A stretch of DNA of 64,000 bases, taken from positions 124,001 through 188,000 of the forward strand of contig NZ_NPEG01000007.1 of NCBI RefSeq assembly GCF_002812045.1, read 5' to 3'. A program made the translations under genes and the position numbers. This DNA is from Leptospira haakeii (GTDB taxonomy: Bacteria > Spirochaetota > Leptospiria > Leptospirales > Leptospiraceae). Numbering within the stretch: position 1 is the stretch's first letter; each line of letters begins with the position of its first letter. Below the pieces are notes generated by a model, which was not told the DNA's origin, searched no databases, and worked only from the letters and a program-made list of their open reading frames with translations. Positions 1-9,035 of the stretch are shown in pieces.

Positions 1-127
1 GGCGAAGTATCTTTCGGATGAAAGGTACACTCTACATCTTTACGGCAAGTCCGATCCAAGACAGGATCGTAAGATGGGGCATTGGAATTATGTGGGAGAT
101 AAAGCGGAGAAGGCGTTTCCTCAGTAA
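1..127 (+). CDS. purK: PurK C-terminus (5-(carboxyamino)imidazole ribonucleotide synthase), partial
   Basis: An open frame enters from the left edge (first full codon at base 2) and stops at TAA 125-127, giving 41 residues. The stretch LHLYGK, then R-x-x-RKMGHWN, matches the C-terminal end of ATP-grasp PurK proteins, where a conserved YGK and a (G)RKMGH motif close the enzyme. PurK makes N5-carboxyaminoimidazole ribonucleotide from AIR, bicarbonate and ATP in purine synthesis. Only the tail is visible, so domain order and start cannot be checked. Nothing coding is seen in the 109 bases that follow. Confidence 0.75.
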   Translation, partial: AKYLSDERYTLHLYGKSDPRQDRKMGHWNYVGDKAEKAFPQ

Positions 128-236
128 TCTCTTATAGTCTTTTTTACTTGGAAGATTGAAAACCATTTCCCAAACGAAACAATGCTAACCAAGAAATATA
201 TTGACGCTTGCAAAAAGTAAACTTTTCTATTAGTTA

Positions 237-1361
237 TTGAGCAATAAAAATTTATCAAAACCAAGATTACTATTTATTTCAAGAAAATGGCCACCCGCTA
301 TTGGGGGAATGGAAACTTATTCCTTTGAGCTTTATTCTGGCTTATTGACTAAGTATAATATAAAACTTTTAACTCTTCCAGGAAAAAGCAATGGCAAGCC
401 TCCTACCTTATTATCACTAGGGATTTTTATCGCAAAAGTAACTCTATTTTGCTTATTGTATGGACCAAAATTCGATCGGATCGTATTTACTGATACACTT
501 TTGTTTCCGGCTGCCTTTGTTCATTTTTTAGTAAATAGAAAGGCAAAACGTATCTCAGTCTTACATGGACTGGATTTAGTATATTCGAATCGGAATGGAT
601 TTAGTTCAATTATATACGGATTCGTTCTTAATTTAATTGTAAGTATCCGAAAGATTTTCTTTAAAATTGTTACAAATTCACGTTCAACACAATCTTTAGC
701 AATTTCAAAAGGATTTGATAATACGTTAATTATTGTACCCTCATTACCAAACCAAGGGTTCACTTCTAATCTACCTAATGTTTTCACAAAGCCGGATAAA
801 TATTCGGTCAGTAAACATCCAATTTTTTACTTCGGAAGATTAATCCCTCGAAAAGGCTCTTTGTGGTTTGCTAAAGAAGTTTTACCCAATTTACCTGATG
901 AAGTATGCTTTTTCATTTCCGGTACCATAAACGATCCTGCATATGCTGAAGAATTATTTTCCTGCCCTAAGGTAGTATATTTAGGAACAATCCCAGGAAA
1001 CGAAATTGTAAATTATATTCGTTATAGCTCTCTGGTAGTTATGCCTAACATAAAAATCCCCGAGAGCACTGACAGAGAAGGATTCGGATTAGTGGCCATC
1101 GAAGCCTCGTCTGTTGGATGCAGATTGATCGCGAGCGATTTGGAAGGCCTATCAGATGCGGTTAAAGACGGTGTTACCGGTTTTCAAGTTTCTCCCAATG
1201 ACCCCGTAAAATGGATCGATAAAATCCTAGAATTACTTTCTCAGTCACAAAAAGAAAAAGAAGAATGGACCCGCTCTTCCGCGGCCGCCACCAGGGAAAT
1301 CTATTCTCAATCCTTAATGGTGAGTAAATTTTCAGATTTGTTAGAATCCGAATCAAATTAG
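237..1361 (+). CDS. GT4-family glycosyltransferase
   Basis: A 374-residue GT-B fold glycosyltransferase. The N-terminus carries the usual SRKWPPAIGGMETYSFEL entry motif (residues about 15-32), where GG contacts the nucleotide sugar. The C-terminal half has YFGRLIPRKGS (about 199-209) and ESTDREGFGLVAIEAS (about 278-293), the E-x7-E signature of family GT4. The start is TTG at 237: an in-frame TAG lies at 231 and no other start precedes the GG motif. It opens an envelope-glycan group with a methyltransferase 8 nt downstream and a flippase-like membrane protein, so it probably adds a sugar to a lipid-linked glycan or LPS precursor at the inner face of the membrane. Donor and acceptor cannot be read from sequence. 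Confidence 0.85.
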   Translation: MSNKNLSKPRLLFISRKWPPAIGGMETYSFELYSGLLTKYNIKLLTLPGKSNGKPPTLLSLGIFIAKVTLFCLLYGPKFDRIVFTDTLLFPAAFVHFLVNRKAKRISVLHGLDLVYSNRNGFSSIIYGFVLNLIVSIRKIFFKIVTNSRSTQSLAISKGFDNTLIIVPSLPNQGFTSNLPNVFTKPDKYSVSKHPIFYFGRLIPRKGSLWFAKEVLPNLPDEVCFFISGTINDPAYAEELFSCPKVVYLGTIPGNEIVNYIRYSSLVVMPNIKIPESTDREGFGLVAIEASSVGCRLIASDLEGLSDAVKDGVTGFQVSPNDPVKWIDKILELLSQSQKEKEEWTRSSAAATREIYSQSLMVSKFSDLLESESN

Positions 1362-1369
1362 AAATAACG

Positions 1370-2107
1370 ATGGCAAAATCAGAAAATACGGATTTAAAAC
1401 CGCATGCGATTTTAGATGAAAGCTCAAGATATCAAAAAGCGAAAAAAATCCATCTTCTTGCAGAAAAATTCGGACTACGTAAGAAAGGGACCTTACTCGA
1501 AGTGGGGACCGGATCCGGTTTTATCGCTGCTTATTTTACGAAAATATTTGCAGAAGTAAATTCTGTCGATGTGAATGATCAAAGACAAACTGTCGAAAAC
1601 ATACGTTTCAAAAAAATAGAAGACACAAAACTTCCTTTTAAAGAGGAATACTTTGATTTAGTAATTACAAATCATGTTATAGAGCACGTTGGCAATTATG
1701 AAAAGCAAATAGATCATCTGAAAGAAATCTCCAGAGTATTAAAAAAAGATGGGATGTTATATTTGGCTGTCCCTAATCGTTGGAGACTCATTGAACCTCA
1801 TTATAAACTACCTTTGCTGAGTTGGCTCCCACGTTTTTTTTCTGATTTATATGTAAGACTAAGTGGGGAAGGAGATTTTTATGATTGCTTCCCACTCTCA
1901 AGATCGGCCGCATTTTCGATTTTAAAAGAGACTGGATTCGAAGTAAAAGAGGCAACATTGGAGGCAATCCAGATATACGCGGAAATAGAGTCCCAACATC
2001 CTATCATTAAATTCGTCACCTCGCTATTGCCATCTTGGATTTATATTCCTTTAATGCCATGGATGCCGACTTTAATATTCGTTTGTAAAAAAAATCTTAG
2101 GTTTTAA
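1370..2107 (+). CDS. Class I SAM-dependent methyltransferase
   Basis: A 245-residue protein with a Methyltransf_11/UbiE-like core. Motif I is LLEVGTGSGF (about residues 42-51), the acidic ribose contact is in SVDVND (about 65-70), and the motif IV region reads DLVITNHVIEHVG. A VLKKDGMLYLAVPNRWR strand and loop follows. The C-terminal third is hydrophobic and aromatic, ending LLPSWIYIPLMPWMPTLIFVC, which suggests membrane association or a lipid-linked substrate. It starts 8 nt after the glycosyltransferase stop, and the next gene starts 3 nt after its own stop, so the three are probably co-transcribed. Methylation of a glycolipid or O-antigen intermediate is an inference from context. Confidence 0.8.
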   Translation: MAKSENTDLKPHAILDESSRYQKAKKIHLLAEKFGLRKKGTLLEVGTGSGFIAAYFTKIFAEVNSVDVNDQRQTVENIRFKKIEDTKLPFKEEYFDLVITNHVIEHVGNYEKQIDHLKEISRVLKKDGMLYLAVPNRWRLIEPHYKLPLLSWLPRFFSDLYVRLSGEGDFYDCFPLSRSAAFSILKETGFEVKEATLEAIQIYAEIESQHPIIKFVTSLLPSWIYIPLMPWMPTLIFVCKKNLRF

Positions 2108-2110
2108 TTG

Positions 2111-3046
2111 ATGAATAAAAAAAGAATAAAGTTTATATTAACTCTTCTTTTCGTTTGCATCTCTTTCGGTTTTTTCGCCTTTTATTTGTATCGAAACTAT
2201 CAAAATTTACCATATATCCATTGGAATGCCCAAACCGTTTTAGTTAGTGTCCTCGCCTTATTCATATATACGGGGAATTTTTTAATTGCAGGAACCATTT
2301 GGTTCATCCTCCTAAAAGACTACGGCGCAAAAATAGAATGGAAGGAAACGTTAAGGATAATATCTGTCTCACAATTTGGAAAGTATCTTCCTGGTAATAT
2401 CGGCCAACATGTTGGAAGAGTCGTTTTAGCGAACGAAAAAGAAGTTCCAATTATAACAACACTCCAAACCCTTTTCATAGAATCGGCTATTTTAGCAATC
2501 GCTGGAATATCCATCAGCGTTCTCGGATTTTTTTTCTACAGTTTTCAAAGCTTTCATGATTCTCGAATCGTGATCATCCAGCTTATTGTATTGGCCTTAG
2601 TTGCATTATTCCTTCCAAAATTTTTCTTTTTTATAGTAAATCGATATGCAAAAGGAAGATTACTGAAATTTACAGGAGGAGTTCAATTACGAATTCCTAA
2701 ATTATTCGCTTTAATTCAAGTAAGTGTTTTATATATTATCACATTTTTTAATATTGGAATTGTTTTAGATCTTATTGCAAAAAATATATTCGAATATCCG
2801 GATAGCAATATCTTCCTCTTAACAACCGCTTTTGCTTGGTCTTGGATACTTGGATATTTGACACCTGGAGCACCTGCAGGCCTCGGCATCCGGGAAGCGA
2901 TTATAGTTGCGAGTCTTTCTTCACAATATGAGCCAGGAATCGCGATCGGACTTAGTGTTATCTTACGATTTATAACAACAATTGGTGACGGAGCAGTATT
3001 TTTAATTGCTTCTTATTATAAAAAGATTCATCAAACTTTAAAATAA
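2111..3046 (+). CDS. UPF0104 / lysylphosphatidylglycerol synthase TM-domain family protein
   Basis: A polytopic membrane protein of 311 residues with about eight hydrophobic segments. It has the family features: a QFGKYLPGNIGQHVGR loop (about residues 90-105) and a late TPGAPAGLGIREAI motif (about 252-265), typical of the flippase-like domain related to MprF (COG0392). Members often sit beside glycosyltransferases and are thought to help move or modify lipid-linked products; none of that is proven here. The frame can be opened at TTG 2108, but ATG 2111 is preferred because it lies just behind the TAA of the methyltransferase. It is the last gene of the plus-strand group and converges with the GT2 gene. 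Confidence 0.8.
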   Translation: MNKKRIKFILTLLFVCISFGFFAFYLYRNYQNLPYIHWNAQTVLVSVLALFIYTGNFLIAGTIWFILLKDYGAKIEWKETLRIISVSQFGKYLPGNIGQHVGRVVLANEKEVPIITTLQTLFIESAILAIAGISISVLGFFFYSFQSFHDSRIVIIQLIVLALVALFLPKFFFFIVNRYAKGRLLKFTGGVQLRIPKLFALIQVSVLYIITFFNIGIVLDLIAKNIFEYPDSNIFLLTTAFAWSWILGYLTPGAPAGLGIREAIIVASLSSQYEPGIAIGLSVILRFITTIGDGAVFLIASYYKKIHQTLK

Positions 3047-3064
3047 AACCCTAAGAACCTATAT

Positions 3065-4006
3065 TTACTGCTTTGAAAAGGTTCTCTTCTTCTCATAATA
3101 CAAAATTTCTTCATGCAATTTGCGATTCATCCCGATCAAAAAAGCTAGGATCGCGGAGACCATGAACAACCCAGAAATAATTACTAATACTACGGCAAAT
3201 AATAGAGATTGCACATGCCCCTTTCCAATCCCTAAATAGAAAAAGATCAGAAACCGGATCGCAATTGCCAACGCAGGAATAAACGCGGTAACCGCTAAAA
3301 CGCCAAAAAATTGAAAAGGTCTATAGATGATCAATAACCTTATCAAAGAAGTTCCGGACTTCCACATATGTTGGAAAATATTTTTAAATAGCCTGGACTT
3401 TCGAGTTGGTGGATTCGTAGGGACCGGTATTGAAGAAACAGTCAGATCCATTTTGACTGCTTGCACGATCGTATCTAAAACATAAGAAAATTTAGTAGTT
3501 ACATTCAGCCTTAAAAGACTCTCTCTGGAATAGGCTCTAAATCCGGAAACTGTGTCCGGAATATCAGTACCGATTAAATTTCGAACAACCATATTCCCAA
3601 ACCATTGTAGAGTTTTCTTTAAAGGAGAAAAATATTCCACCTTCCAAGGCTCTCTATTTCCGATCACTATGTCCGCAGAACCATTTACGACTGGAGCAAT
3701 TAGATCGGAAATATTAGAGGAAGGATACTGATTGTCTGCATCGGTATTTACAAAAATGTCCGCGCCACTTTCTAGAGCAACTTCTACTCCGGACTTGAAA
3801 GCTCTACCTAGTCCTAAGTTTTTTTTGTGGGAAATAATTTTACAACCGTATGAAGCGGCAATCTCTGAGGTACGATCTGTGGAACCATCATCCACGATCT
3901 GAATTTCTATCGTTTTGATACCGGGGATCTTTTTAGGGATCTCAGCGAGCACCGTAGAAAGAGTTTTTTCTTCGTTATAACAAGGGATGTTAATTACTAA
4001 CTTCAT
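3065..4006 (-). CDS. GT2-family glycosyltransferase with C-terminal membrane anchor
   Basis: A 313-residue protein with a GT-A fold domain: IPCYNEEKTL at the N-terminus (residues 6-15), VDDGSTDRTSEIA (about 38-50) and the metal-binding NTDADNQYP (about 87-95). Two hydrophobic segments fill about residues 225-300, the layout of dolichyl/undecaprenyl-phosphate mannosyltransferase and DPM1/GtrB-like enzymes. It probably transfers a hexose from a nucleotide sugar to polyprenyl phosphate at the cytoplasmic face. It converges with the flippase-like gene (18 nt between stops) and lies 106 nt downstream of murC on the same strand, so it may be read with the cell-wall cluster. Confidence 0.82.
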   Translation of the reverse strand: MKLVINIPCYNEEKTLSTVLAEIPKKIPGIKTIEIQIVDDGSTDRTSEIAASYGCKIISHKKNLGLGRAFKSGVEVALESGADIFVNTDADNQYPSSNISDLIAPVVNGSADIVIGNREPWKVEYFSPLKKTLQWFGNMVVRNLIGTDIPDTVSGFRAYSRESLLRLNVTTKFSYVLDTIVQAVKMDLTVSSIPVPTNPPTRKSRLFKNIFQHMWKSGTSLIRLLIIYRPFQFFGVLAVTAFIPALAIAIRFLIFFYLGIGKGHVQSLLFAVVLVIISGLFMVSAILAFLIGMNRKLHEEILYYEKKRTFSKQ

Positions 4007-4112
4007 CCTACTGCTTGTCAGGATGAGTGATTTTCATGATTCGTCCAATACTTTTTAAGATGTATCGGACTTTGAGTAAGTAATAAGCTTATTCGAAATT
4101 CTAAAATAGAAT

Positions 4113-5510
4113 TTAGGACTTCAAGAATTCCAATCCCCAGTCCCGAACATTTCCCGCTCCTAAACTTACAAATACATCTCCCGATTTAAGTAGATCTTTC
4201 AATATAGAAAGATCCGCACCCAAATTTCCTGAAAGGATTTTGGGCCTTATCCTCATCTTGTCAGCGATAAGCTCAGAGGAGACTCCAGGGATTGGATCTT
4301 CTCCGGCAGAATATATGGGAAGAAGTAGAACTGTTTCCACTTGGTCCAAACTTTTGGCGAAGTCCTGGTATAAGTTTTGGGTTCTGGTATATCTATGAGG
4401 TTGAAATAAGATCACCGGCTTTCCTCTTCCTCCAGAAAGCTCTCTGATAGAAGAAAGAACAGCCTGAACTTCAGTCGGATGATGCCCGTAGTCATCATAA
4501 ATATCCACACCATTCTTATTTCCGATATATTCTAATCTGCGTTTGACTCCTGCGTATCCTGAAACAGATTTAGCAGCTTCTTTAGGATCTGCTCCTAACG
4601 AATAGGCAGCAAGAACTCCCGCAAGTGAATTCGTAAGATAATGTTTACCGGGAAACCTGGAACTGATCTCGAATTCTTTCCCGTCTAAAAAGAATACTAA
4701 CTTCTTATTTTCTATTTTATAATGTACTAAATTTCTGAAATTTTTCGATTTGAGGTTTATTTCGGAAGAAGAGGTAAATCCGAAAATTTTAGATTTGTCC
4801 TGTATAAGTTCTAGACAATCCGATATTCCGGGATCATCCAAGTCCAGGACCACGGTTTGGGTCCCGGAAGAAATAAATTGGGAGAATGCTTCTAATAATT
4901 TCTCCCTAGTATGATAGAAGTCCAGATGGTCCTCATCTATATTCGTGAGAATACGCACCTGCGCCTTATGATTTAAGAATGTGCCATCCGATTCGTCAGA
5001 CTCAAAAACCCCTATCTTACCGGACGAAAATCTACCGCCCACTCCATTCAGAAAAGAAACATCTCCCCCCACCATCACGGAAGGAAAATACCCCAGATCA
5101 TTGAGTATATGTGCGGTCATCGCGGTGGTCGTAGTTTTTCCGTGAGAACCGCCGACTGCGATACAAGTTAAATGTTCAAAACAAAGATGTAAAACTTCTG
5201 ATCTATGAAAGAATCGAATCCCTTTTTGTTTAAAGAAAATAGCAATCGGATGAGAATCCAAACGGATCGCAGAAGAATAAATAGCCGCGTCGTATTCAAC
5301 ATTCTCTCCTAGATCAGAAAGTTTGGAGAATATTTTTACTCCCTTCTTCCCTAAGTTTTCAGTGACTTGGCTTTTTTTACCATCATAGCCTGAAACTTCG
5401 AAACCCGCGTCCGCCAATATATGCGCCAGGCTTGACATACCGGAGCCGCCGATCCCAAGAAAAAAAGGTTTAGAAAATCCTAATCTTTGTTGGATAGAAT
5501 TTTTTCCCAT
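4113..5510 (-). CDS. murC: UDP-N-acetylmuramate--L-alanine ligase
   Basis: At 465 residues it has the usual length of MurC, which adds L-Ala to UDP-MurNAc with ATP in the cytoplasm. It shows the N-terminal nucleotide-fold motif GIGGSGMSSLAHIL (about residues 19-32), the ATP-binding loop GSHGKTTTT (about 120-128), the central-domain ESDESDGTF and NIDEDHLDFY motifs, and DDYGHHPTEV, the MurC-type signature, near residue 340. Its ATG (5510-5508) shares one base with the murG stop (TAATG), pointing to translational coupling. It is the last gene of the seven-gene minus-strand cluster. Confidence 0.96.
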   Translation of the reverse strand: MGKNSIQQRLGFSKPFFLGIGGSGMSSLAHILADAGFEVSGYDGKKSQVTENLGKKGVKIFSKLSDLGENVEYDAAIYSSAIRLDSHPIAIFFKQKGIRFFHRSEVLHLCFEHLTCIAVGGSHGKTTTTAMTAHILNDLGYFPSVMVGGDVSFLNGVGGRFSSGKIGVFESDESDGTFLNHKAQVRILTNIDEDHLDFYHTREKLLEAFSQFISSGTQTVVLDLDDPGISDCLELIQDKSKIFGFTSSSEINLKSKNFRNLVHYKIENKKLVFFLDGKEFEISSRFPGKHYLTNSLAGVLAAYSLGADPKEAAKSVSGYAGVKRRLEYIGNKNGVDIYDDYGHHPTEVQAVLSSIRELSGGRGKPVILFQPHRYTRTQNLYQDFAKSLDQVETVLLLPIYSAGEDPIPGVSSELIADKMRIRPKILSGNLGADLSILKDLLKSGDVFVSLGAGNVRDWGLEFLKS

Positions 5511-6586
5511 TATTTAGTATTTTCGAAAAAGAAACTGGCAGTTTCGGTAGATGCATCCACATGAGAACATTCTAATGATCTAATAGACATTTCATTTAAA
5601 AGTTCAGGTTTCTCTGCATATTCATTCAGGATACGGAATAATTTACTTTCATCCTCATCCCTTTGTTCGAGCGAAGCAGCTGCACCATTTGCCTCCATAT
5701 ACTTCGCATTTGCAGTTTGATGATCATCTTTTGCAAATGGATATGGAATAAGGATCATAGGAAGTGCATAAGCCGCACATTCAGAAAGAACTCCAGAACC
5801 GGAGCGAGCTATAACTAAATTGGCCCATTCATAATGTTCAGCCATATTATCCGAATAAGAAATAAGATCTGCATCTTTTGTTTTTTTCGAAACTTCGTCG
5901 TATAATGCAGTACCCGTAAGCATCCTAAAACGGAATCGTTCCTGGATCACTTCATGTTTCATCAGGTTGACTACCATATTATTGATCTGTCTTGCCCCCT
6001 GAGAGCCACCCATTACCAAAACGTTAAATTGTTTTTTCTTTTTAGGATCCCATTTTTCGCTGAACTTCAAAGCGAGCTTAGGTACGGTTTTGGATCTTAA
6101 AGGATTTCCTAATATTTCCCAACTACAGGAAACTTTTGTATCCTTAGGGGGAAAACTAAAGGCGACTTTGTCCGCGAATCTAAAGAAGATACGATTTACT
6201 TTTCCAGGAATACAATTCTGCTCACATAGATACAATTTTTTCCCAAAAATAACAGCATATAAAAGAGCAGGAACGCTGGAATATCCACCCATACCGATCA
6301 CTGCATCCACGCTGAGTTGCCTAAACTTGATCCAAGATCGGATAAGTTGGAATACGTATCTAATAGGTAATAAAAGAATATTTCCGGAAAGAGAAGGAGT
6401 ATTATGCCAGACGACTTCGCAAGGAGCTTGTTTCAAATCTGGATTATCCTTATTTCGGATAAGAGAATGTAGGAAAACGTTAGAGATACCTAAGGAATCT
6501 TTTCGACTTACAAGACTTTCTGCGAGAGCGACCCCTGGGGAAATATGCCCCCCGGTCCCACCGGCTGCGATTAAAACCGATCTCAT
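5510..6586 (-). CDS. murG: UDP-N-acetylglucosamine--lipid I N-acetylglucosamine transferase
   Basis: A 358-residue GT28 enzyme that converts lipid I to lipid II at the inner membrane face. The N-terminal loop reads [17 protein letters not shown] (residues 7-23), the first G-loop; [11 protein letters not shown] is the second. The C-terminal UDP-GlcNAc site shows [12 protein letters not shown] and [24 protein letters not shown], then D-x-x-QTANA. The start ATG overlaps the ftsW stop by 4 nt (ATGA). The length is normal and all hallmark motifs are present. Confidence 0.96.
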   Translation of the reverse strand: MRSVLIAAGGTGGHISPGVALAESLVSRKDSLGISNVFLHSLIRNKDNPDLKQAPCEVVWHNTPSLSGNILLLPIRYVFQLIRSWIKFRQLSVDAVIGMGGYSSVPALLYAVIFGKKLYLCEQNCIPGKVNRIFFRFADKVAFSFPPKDTKVSCSWEILGNPLRSKTVPKLALKFSEKWDPKKKKQFNVLVMGGSQGARQINNMVVNLMKHEVIQERFRFRMLTGTALYDEVSKKTKDADLISYSDNMAEHYEWANLVIARSGSGVLSECAAYALPMILIPYPFAKDDHQTANAKYMEANGAAASLEQRDEDESKLFRILNEYAEKPELLNEMSIRSLECSHVDASTETASFFFENTK

Positions 6587-7734
6587 ACGCCTATGTTTTC
6601 TTTTCTGGTTATATTGACAAGAATTCCGAAGGCCGCCAAAACCACGAGAAGTGAAGAACCTCCGTAGCTCATAAACGGTAAGCTGATCCCTGTGATTGGG
6701 AATAGCCCTGTTACCACATAACTATTGATAACGAATTGGGTACCTAAAATGAAAAGTAAACCCGCTCCCAAATAAAAACCGAAAGGGTCCTGTACTCTTT
6801 TTAGTAAAACATAGACTCTGGAAAGAAGTATCATTACCAAAGCAAAGAAGAATAAGAAACCGATAAACCCAAAGTCCTCCACATAGGTAGCAAGAACAAA
6901 GTCAGTATGACTATACGTTAGATATCTATGAGCATATCCGCTGGCTAATTTATTTCCAAACCAACCTCCATCTAAAAATGCCCTAAAAGAGGTCACTAAT
7001 TGATGGCCTTCGTCATAACGAAAACGATATGGGTCCAACCAAACTTCCATTCTTTTTCTTCTATAACCTACCTGGCTGATCAGAAGATACGCTAAAGGAA
7101 GAGATACCAATCCTACAAGAAGAAGATTCCTAACTGGAAATCCAAACAAGAAAACGAAAGCTATCACCACGAATAAAATTTCCATCGTGGTTCCGAAAGC
7201 TGGTTCTGCTAAGATAAGTATTAGGACCGCTAGTAATAAAATTGCAGGAAGAATGAACTTCTTAGGATCTCTAGTCTCTTTCAATTTGAGTTTTACAATG
7301 AGAGAAGATAGATAAACTACAACAGCCAATTTTGCAATTTCAGAAGGTTGTAACTGATACGGCCCTATCCCGATCCATCTATGGAAGTTTCTTCCGTAGT
7401 AAGTCCCTACGGATTTTCCAACTCCTGGAATAAAAACTAAAATTAAAAGCAAAACGCTGATTATCATTCCGCCTAACGCGAATCTTTCTAAACGTTTATA
7501 AGGAAAATTTGCAAAGAAGAAAAATACTACAAGGCCAATGGTCGCCCATGCTAATTGTTTTTTTAGAAAATATTCAGAGTCTTGGAATTCTCTCCATGCA
7601 GTCACGGAGGAACTGGAATACATTACACATATTCCAAAAAGTAAAAGAAAGAATACTGCCCCAACTAGGACCAGATCGAAGGGGGAACCGGGAGATTCCC
7701 AAAAATCTTTGAACTTTCTCCCGAGAGCCTTCAT
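6583..7734 (-). CDS. ftsW: FtsW/RodA-family lipid II glycosyltransferase (SEDS protein)
   Basis: A SEDS-family membrane protein of 383 residues with about ten TM segments. It carries the family motif around [21 protein letters not shown] (about residues 127-147; the PSE is conserved), a large extracytoplasmic loop with [12 protein letters not shown] and a late [18 protein letters not shown] motif (about 345-362). SEDS proteins polymerise glycan strands with a partner class B PBP. The position between mraY and murG favours FtsW over RodA, but sequence alone does not separate them. Four-nt overlaps with mraY and murG indicate coupling. No PBP gene is adjacent. Confidence 0.88.
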   Translation of the reverse strand: MKALGRKFKDFWESPGSPFDLVLVGAVFFLLLFGICVMYSSSSVTAWREFQDSEYFLKKQLAWATIGLVVFFFFANFPYKRLERFALGGMIISVLLLILVFIPGVGKSVGTYYGRNFHRWIGIGPYQLQPSEIAKLAVVVYLSSLIVKLKLKETRDPKKFILPAILLLAVLILILAEPAFGTTMEILFVVIAFVFLFGFPVRNLLLVGLVSLPLAYLLISQVGYRRKRMEVWLDPYRFRYDEGHQLVTSFRAFLDGGWFGNKLASGYAHRYLTYSHTDFVLATYVEDFGFIGFLFFFALVMILLSRVYVLLKRVQDPFGFYLGAGLLFILGTQFVINSYVVTGLFPITGISLPFMSYGGSSLLVVLAAFGILVNITRKENIGV

Positions 7735-8843
7735 TGAATTTTTAAACTAGATAAGGAGATGATCGCAAGAATGATCGCTGCGATCCAAAAACGAATTACC
7801 ACCTTTGTTTCAGGAACTCCTCCCAACTCAAAATGGTGATGTAAAGGTGCCATTCTAAAAATTCTTTTTTGGGTCAGCTTAAAAGAACCCACTTGCAAGA
7901 TTACCGACAATGATTCTGCAACAAAGATCCCACCCAGAATGATAAGTAGGATCTCTTTTTTCAACATCACACAAGTAAGTCCGATAGTAGCTCCCAAGAA
8001 CAATGATCCAGTATCTCCCATAAAAACTTGTGCCGGATGGCTATTGAACCAAAGAAATCCGATCAAAGCTCCGGTTAAAGCAGCAAGGAATACACTATAC
8101 TCATGAGCATGAGGAAGATAAGGAATATTCAGATAGTTTGCTGCCACAGGTGTTCCGGAAACATACGCAATCAACCCAAGAGTCCCAACCACAATCCCTG
8201 CAGTTCCACCGGCAAGACCGTCCAAACCGTCAGTTAGGTTTACTCCATGAGAAGATCCTAATATTACTAAAATTGAAAATGGGATCGCCAAATAACCCCA
8301 GGATAGAATCGGCCCTTTTACGAAAGGTAGGAATAAATCAGTCAAATGGAATAGGATCTTACCTGTTGTACCTTTTGGAGCTTCTCCAGTAGAATACAAG
8401 AACACTACACAAAAGATCGCAGCCAAAACTACTGAAACTGCAAACTTAGTGCGAGCTCTCATTCCACCTTTGATCTTTTTTACGGATTTCATATAATCAT
8501 CTATGAATCCCAAAGTAGCGAAAGAAATAGAACAAACGAGTAATAGAAGAATATTAGAATTTCTTAAATTTCCCCAAAGGAGAACGGACACGACCAAGGC
8601 CGATACGATCATCAAACCACCCATGGTCGGGGTTCCTGACTTTGCGCTATGAGATTTTGGTCCGTCATCCCTTACACTTTCTCTGAATTTTAATCCGTGT
8701 AAGAAATCGATCACTCTTCCCCCAAACCAAAAAGTCAGGAACATAGAAGTTAATCCTGCCATCAAAGCTCGAACAGTTACATAGCTAAAAAGTCTTAAGG
8801 AATCTAGGTCTTGGAAAAATCTTTCGTATAAAAAATAAAACAT
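7731..8843 (-). CDS. mraY: Phospho-N-acetylmuramoyl-pentapeptide transferase
   Basis: At 370 residues with about ten TM helices it matches MraY, which makes lipid I from UDP-MurNAc-pentapeptide and undecaprenyl phosphate. Hallmarks: [11 protein letters not shown] (about residues 69-79), the catalytic FIDDYMKS region (about 112-120), [12 protein letters not shown] (about 200-212), a [11 protein letters not shown] loop and the C-terminal [11 protein letters not shown] with its three-His motif. The gene stands 192 nt after murE rather than overlapping it, and the gap contains a hairpin (8983-9022) and possibly a separate promoter. Its stop overlaps the ftsW start by 4 nt. Confidence 0.96.
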   Translation of the reverse strand: MFYFLYERFFQDLDSLRLFSYVTVRALMAGLTSMFLTFWFGGRVIDFLHGLKFRESVRDDGPKSHSAKSGTPTMGGLMIVSALVVSVLLWGNLRNSNILLLLVCSISFATLGFIDDYMKSVKKIKGGMRARTKFAVSVVLAAIFCVVFLYSTGEAPKGTTGKILFHLTDLFLPFVKGPILSWGYLAIPFSILVILGSSHGVNLTDGLDGLAGGTAGIVVGTLGLIAYVSGTPVAANYLNIPYLPHAHEYSVFLAALTGALIGFLWFNSHPAQVFMGDTGSLFLGATIGLTCVMLKKEILLIILGGIFVAESLSVILQVGSFKLTQKRIFRMAPLHHHFELGGVPETKVVIRFWIAAIILAIISLSSLKIQ

Positions 8844-8982
8844 ATCGTTTCTATGAAGACAGATTCGCCCGCGCCAAGTACGAGTAAACGTAAAAAAGAA
8901 AATCTTCTTCTCTGTCTTAATTATCGACGCAAGTCAGGATCTGAGACATTTTTTTTGGATTAGGGTCCGCGCAAGATCAACT

Positions 8983-9022
8983 ATAGTCGCACTGCTCCGG
9001 AAGCCCGGGAGAGCCGGACTAT
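8983..9022. other. Inverted repeat in the murE-mraY gap
   Basis: Within the 192 non-coding bases between murE and mraY, ATAGTC (8983-8988) pairs with GACTAT (9017-9022), enclosing further GC pairs (CTCC with GGAG). There is no U-run on the minus strand after it, so it is not a textbook terminator; it could be a processing site or part of a leader for mraY-murC. It is the only non-overlapping junction in the cluster. Confidence 0.35.
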
Positions 9023-9035
9023 GGACGCTCGAAAG

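Noticed and set aside
3054..3085. AGAACCT/AGGTTCT inverted repeat at the convergent end of the glycan genes
   Set aside because: The 18-nt loop and lack of U-tract make a terminator unlikely, and it extends into the GT2 coding end.
6090..6617. 175-residue plus-strand ORF opposite murG
   Set aside because: Antisense shadow of a gene with all MurG motifs.
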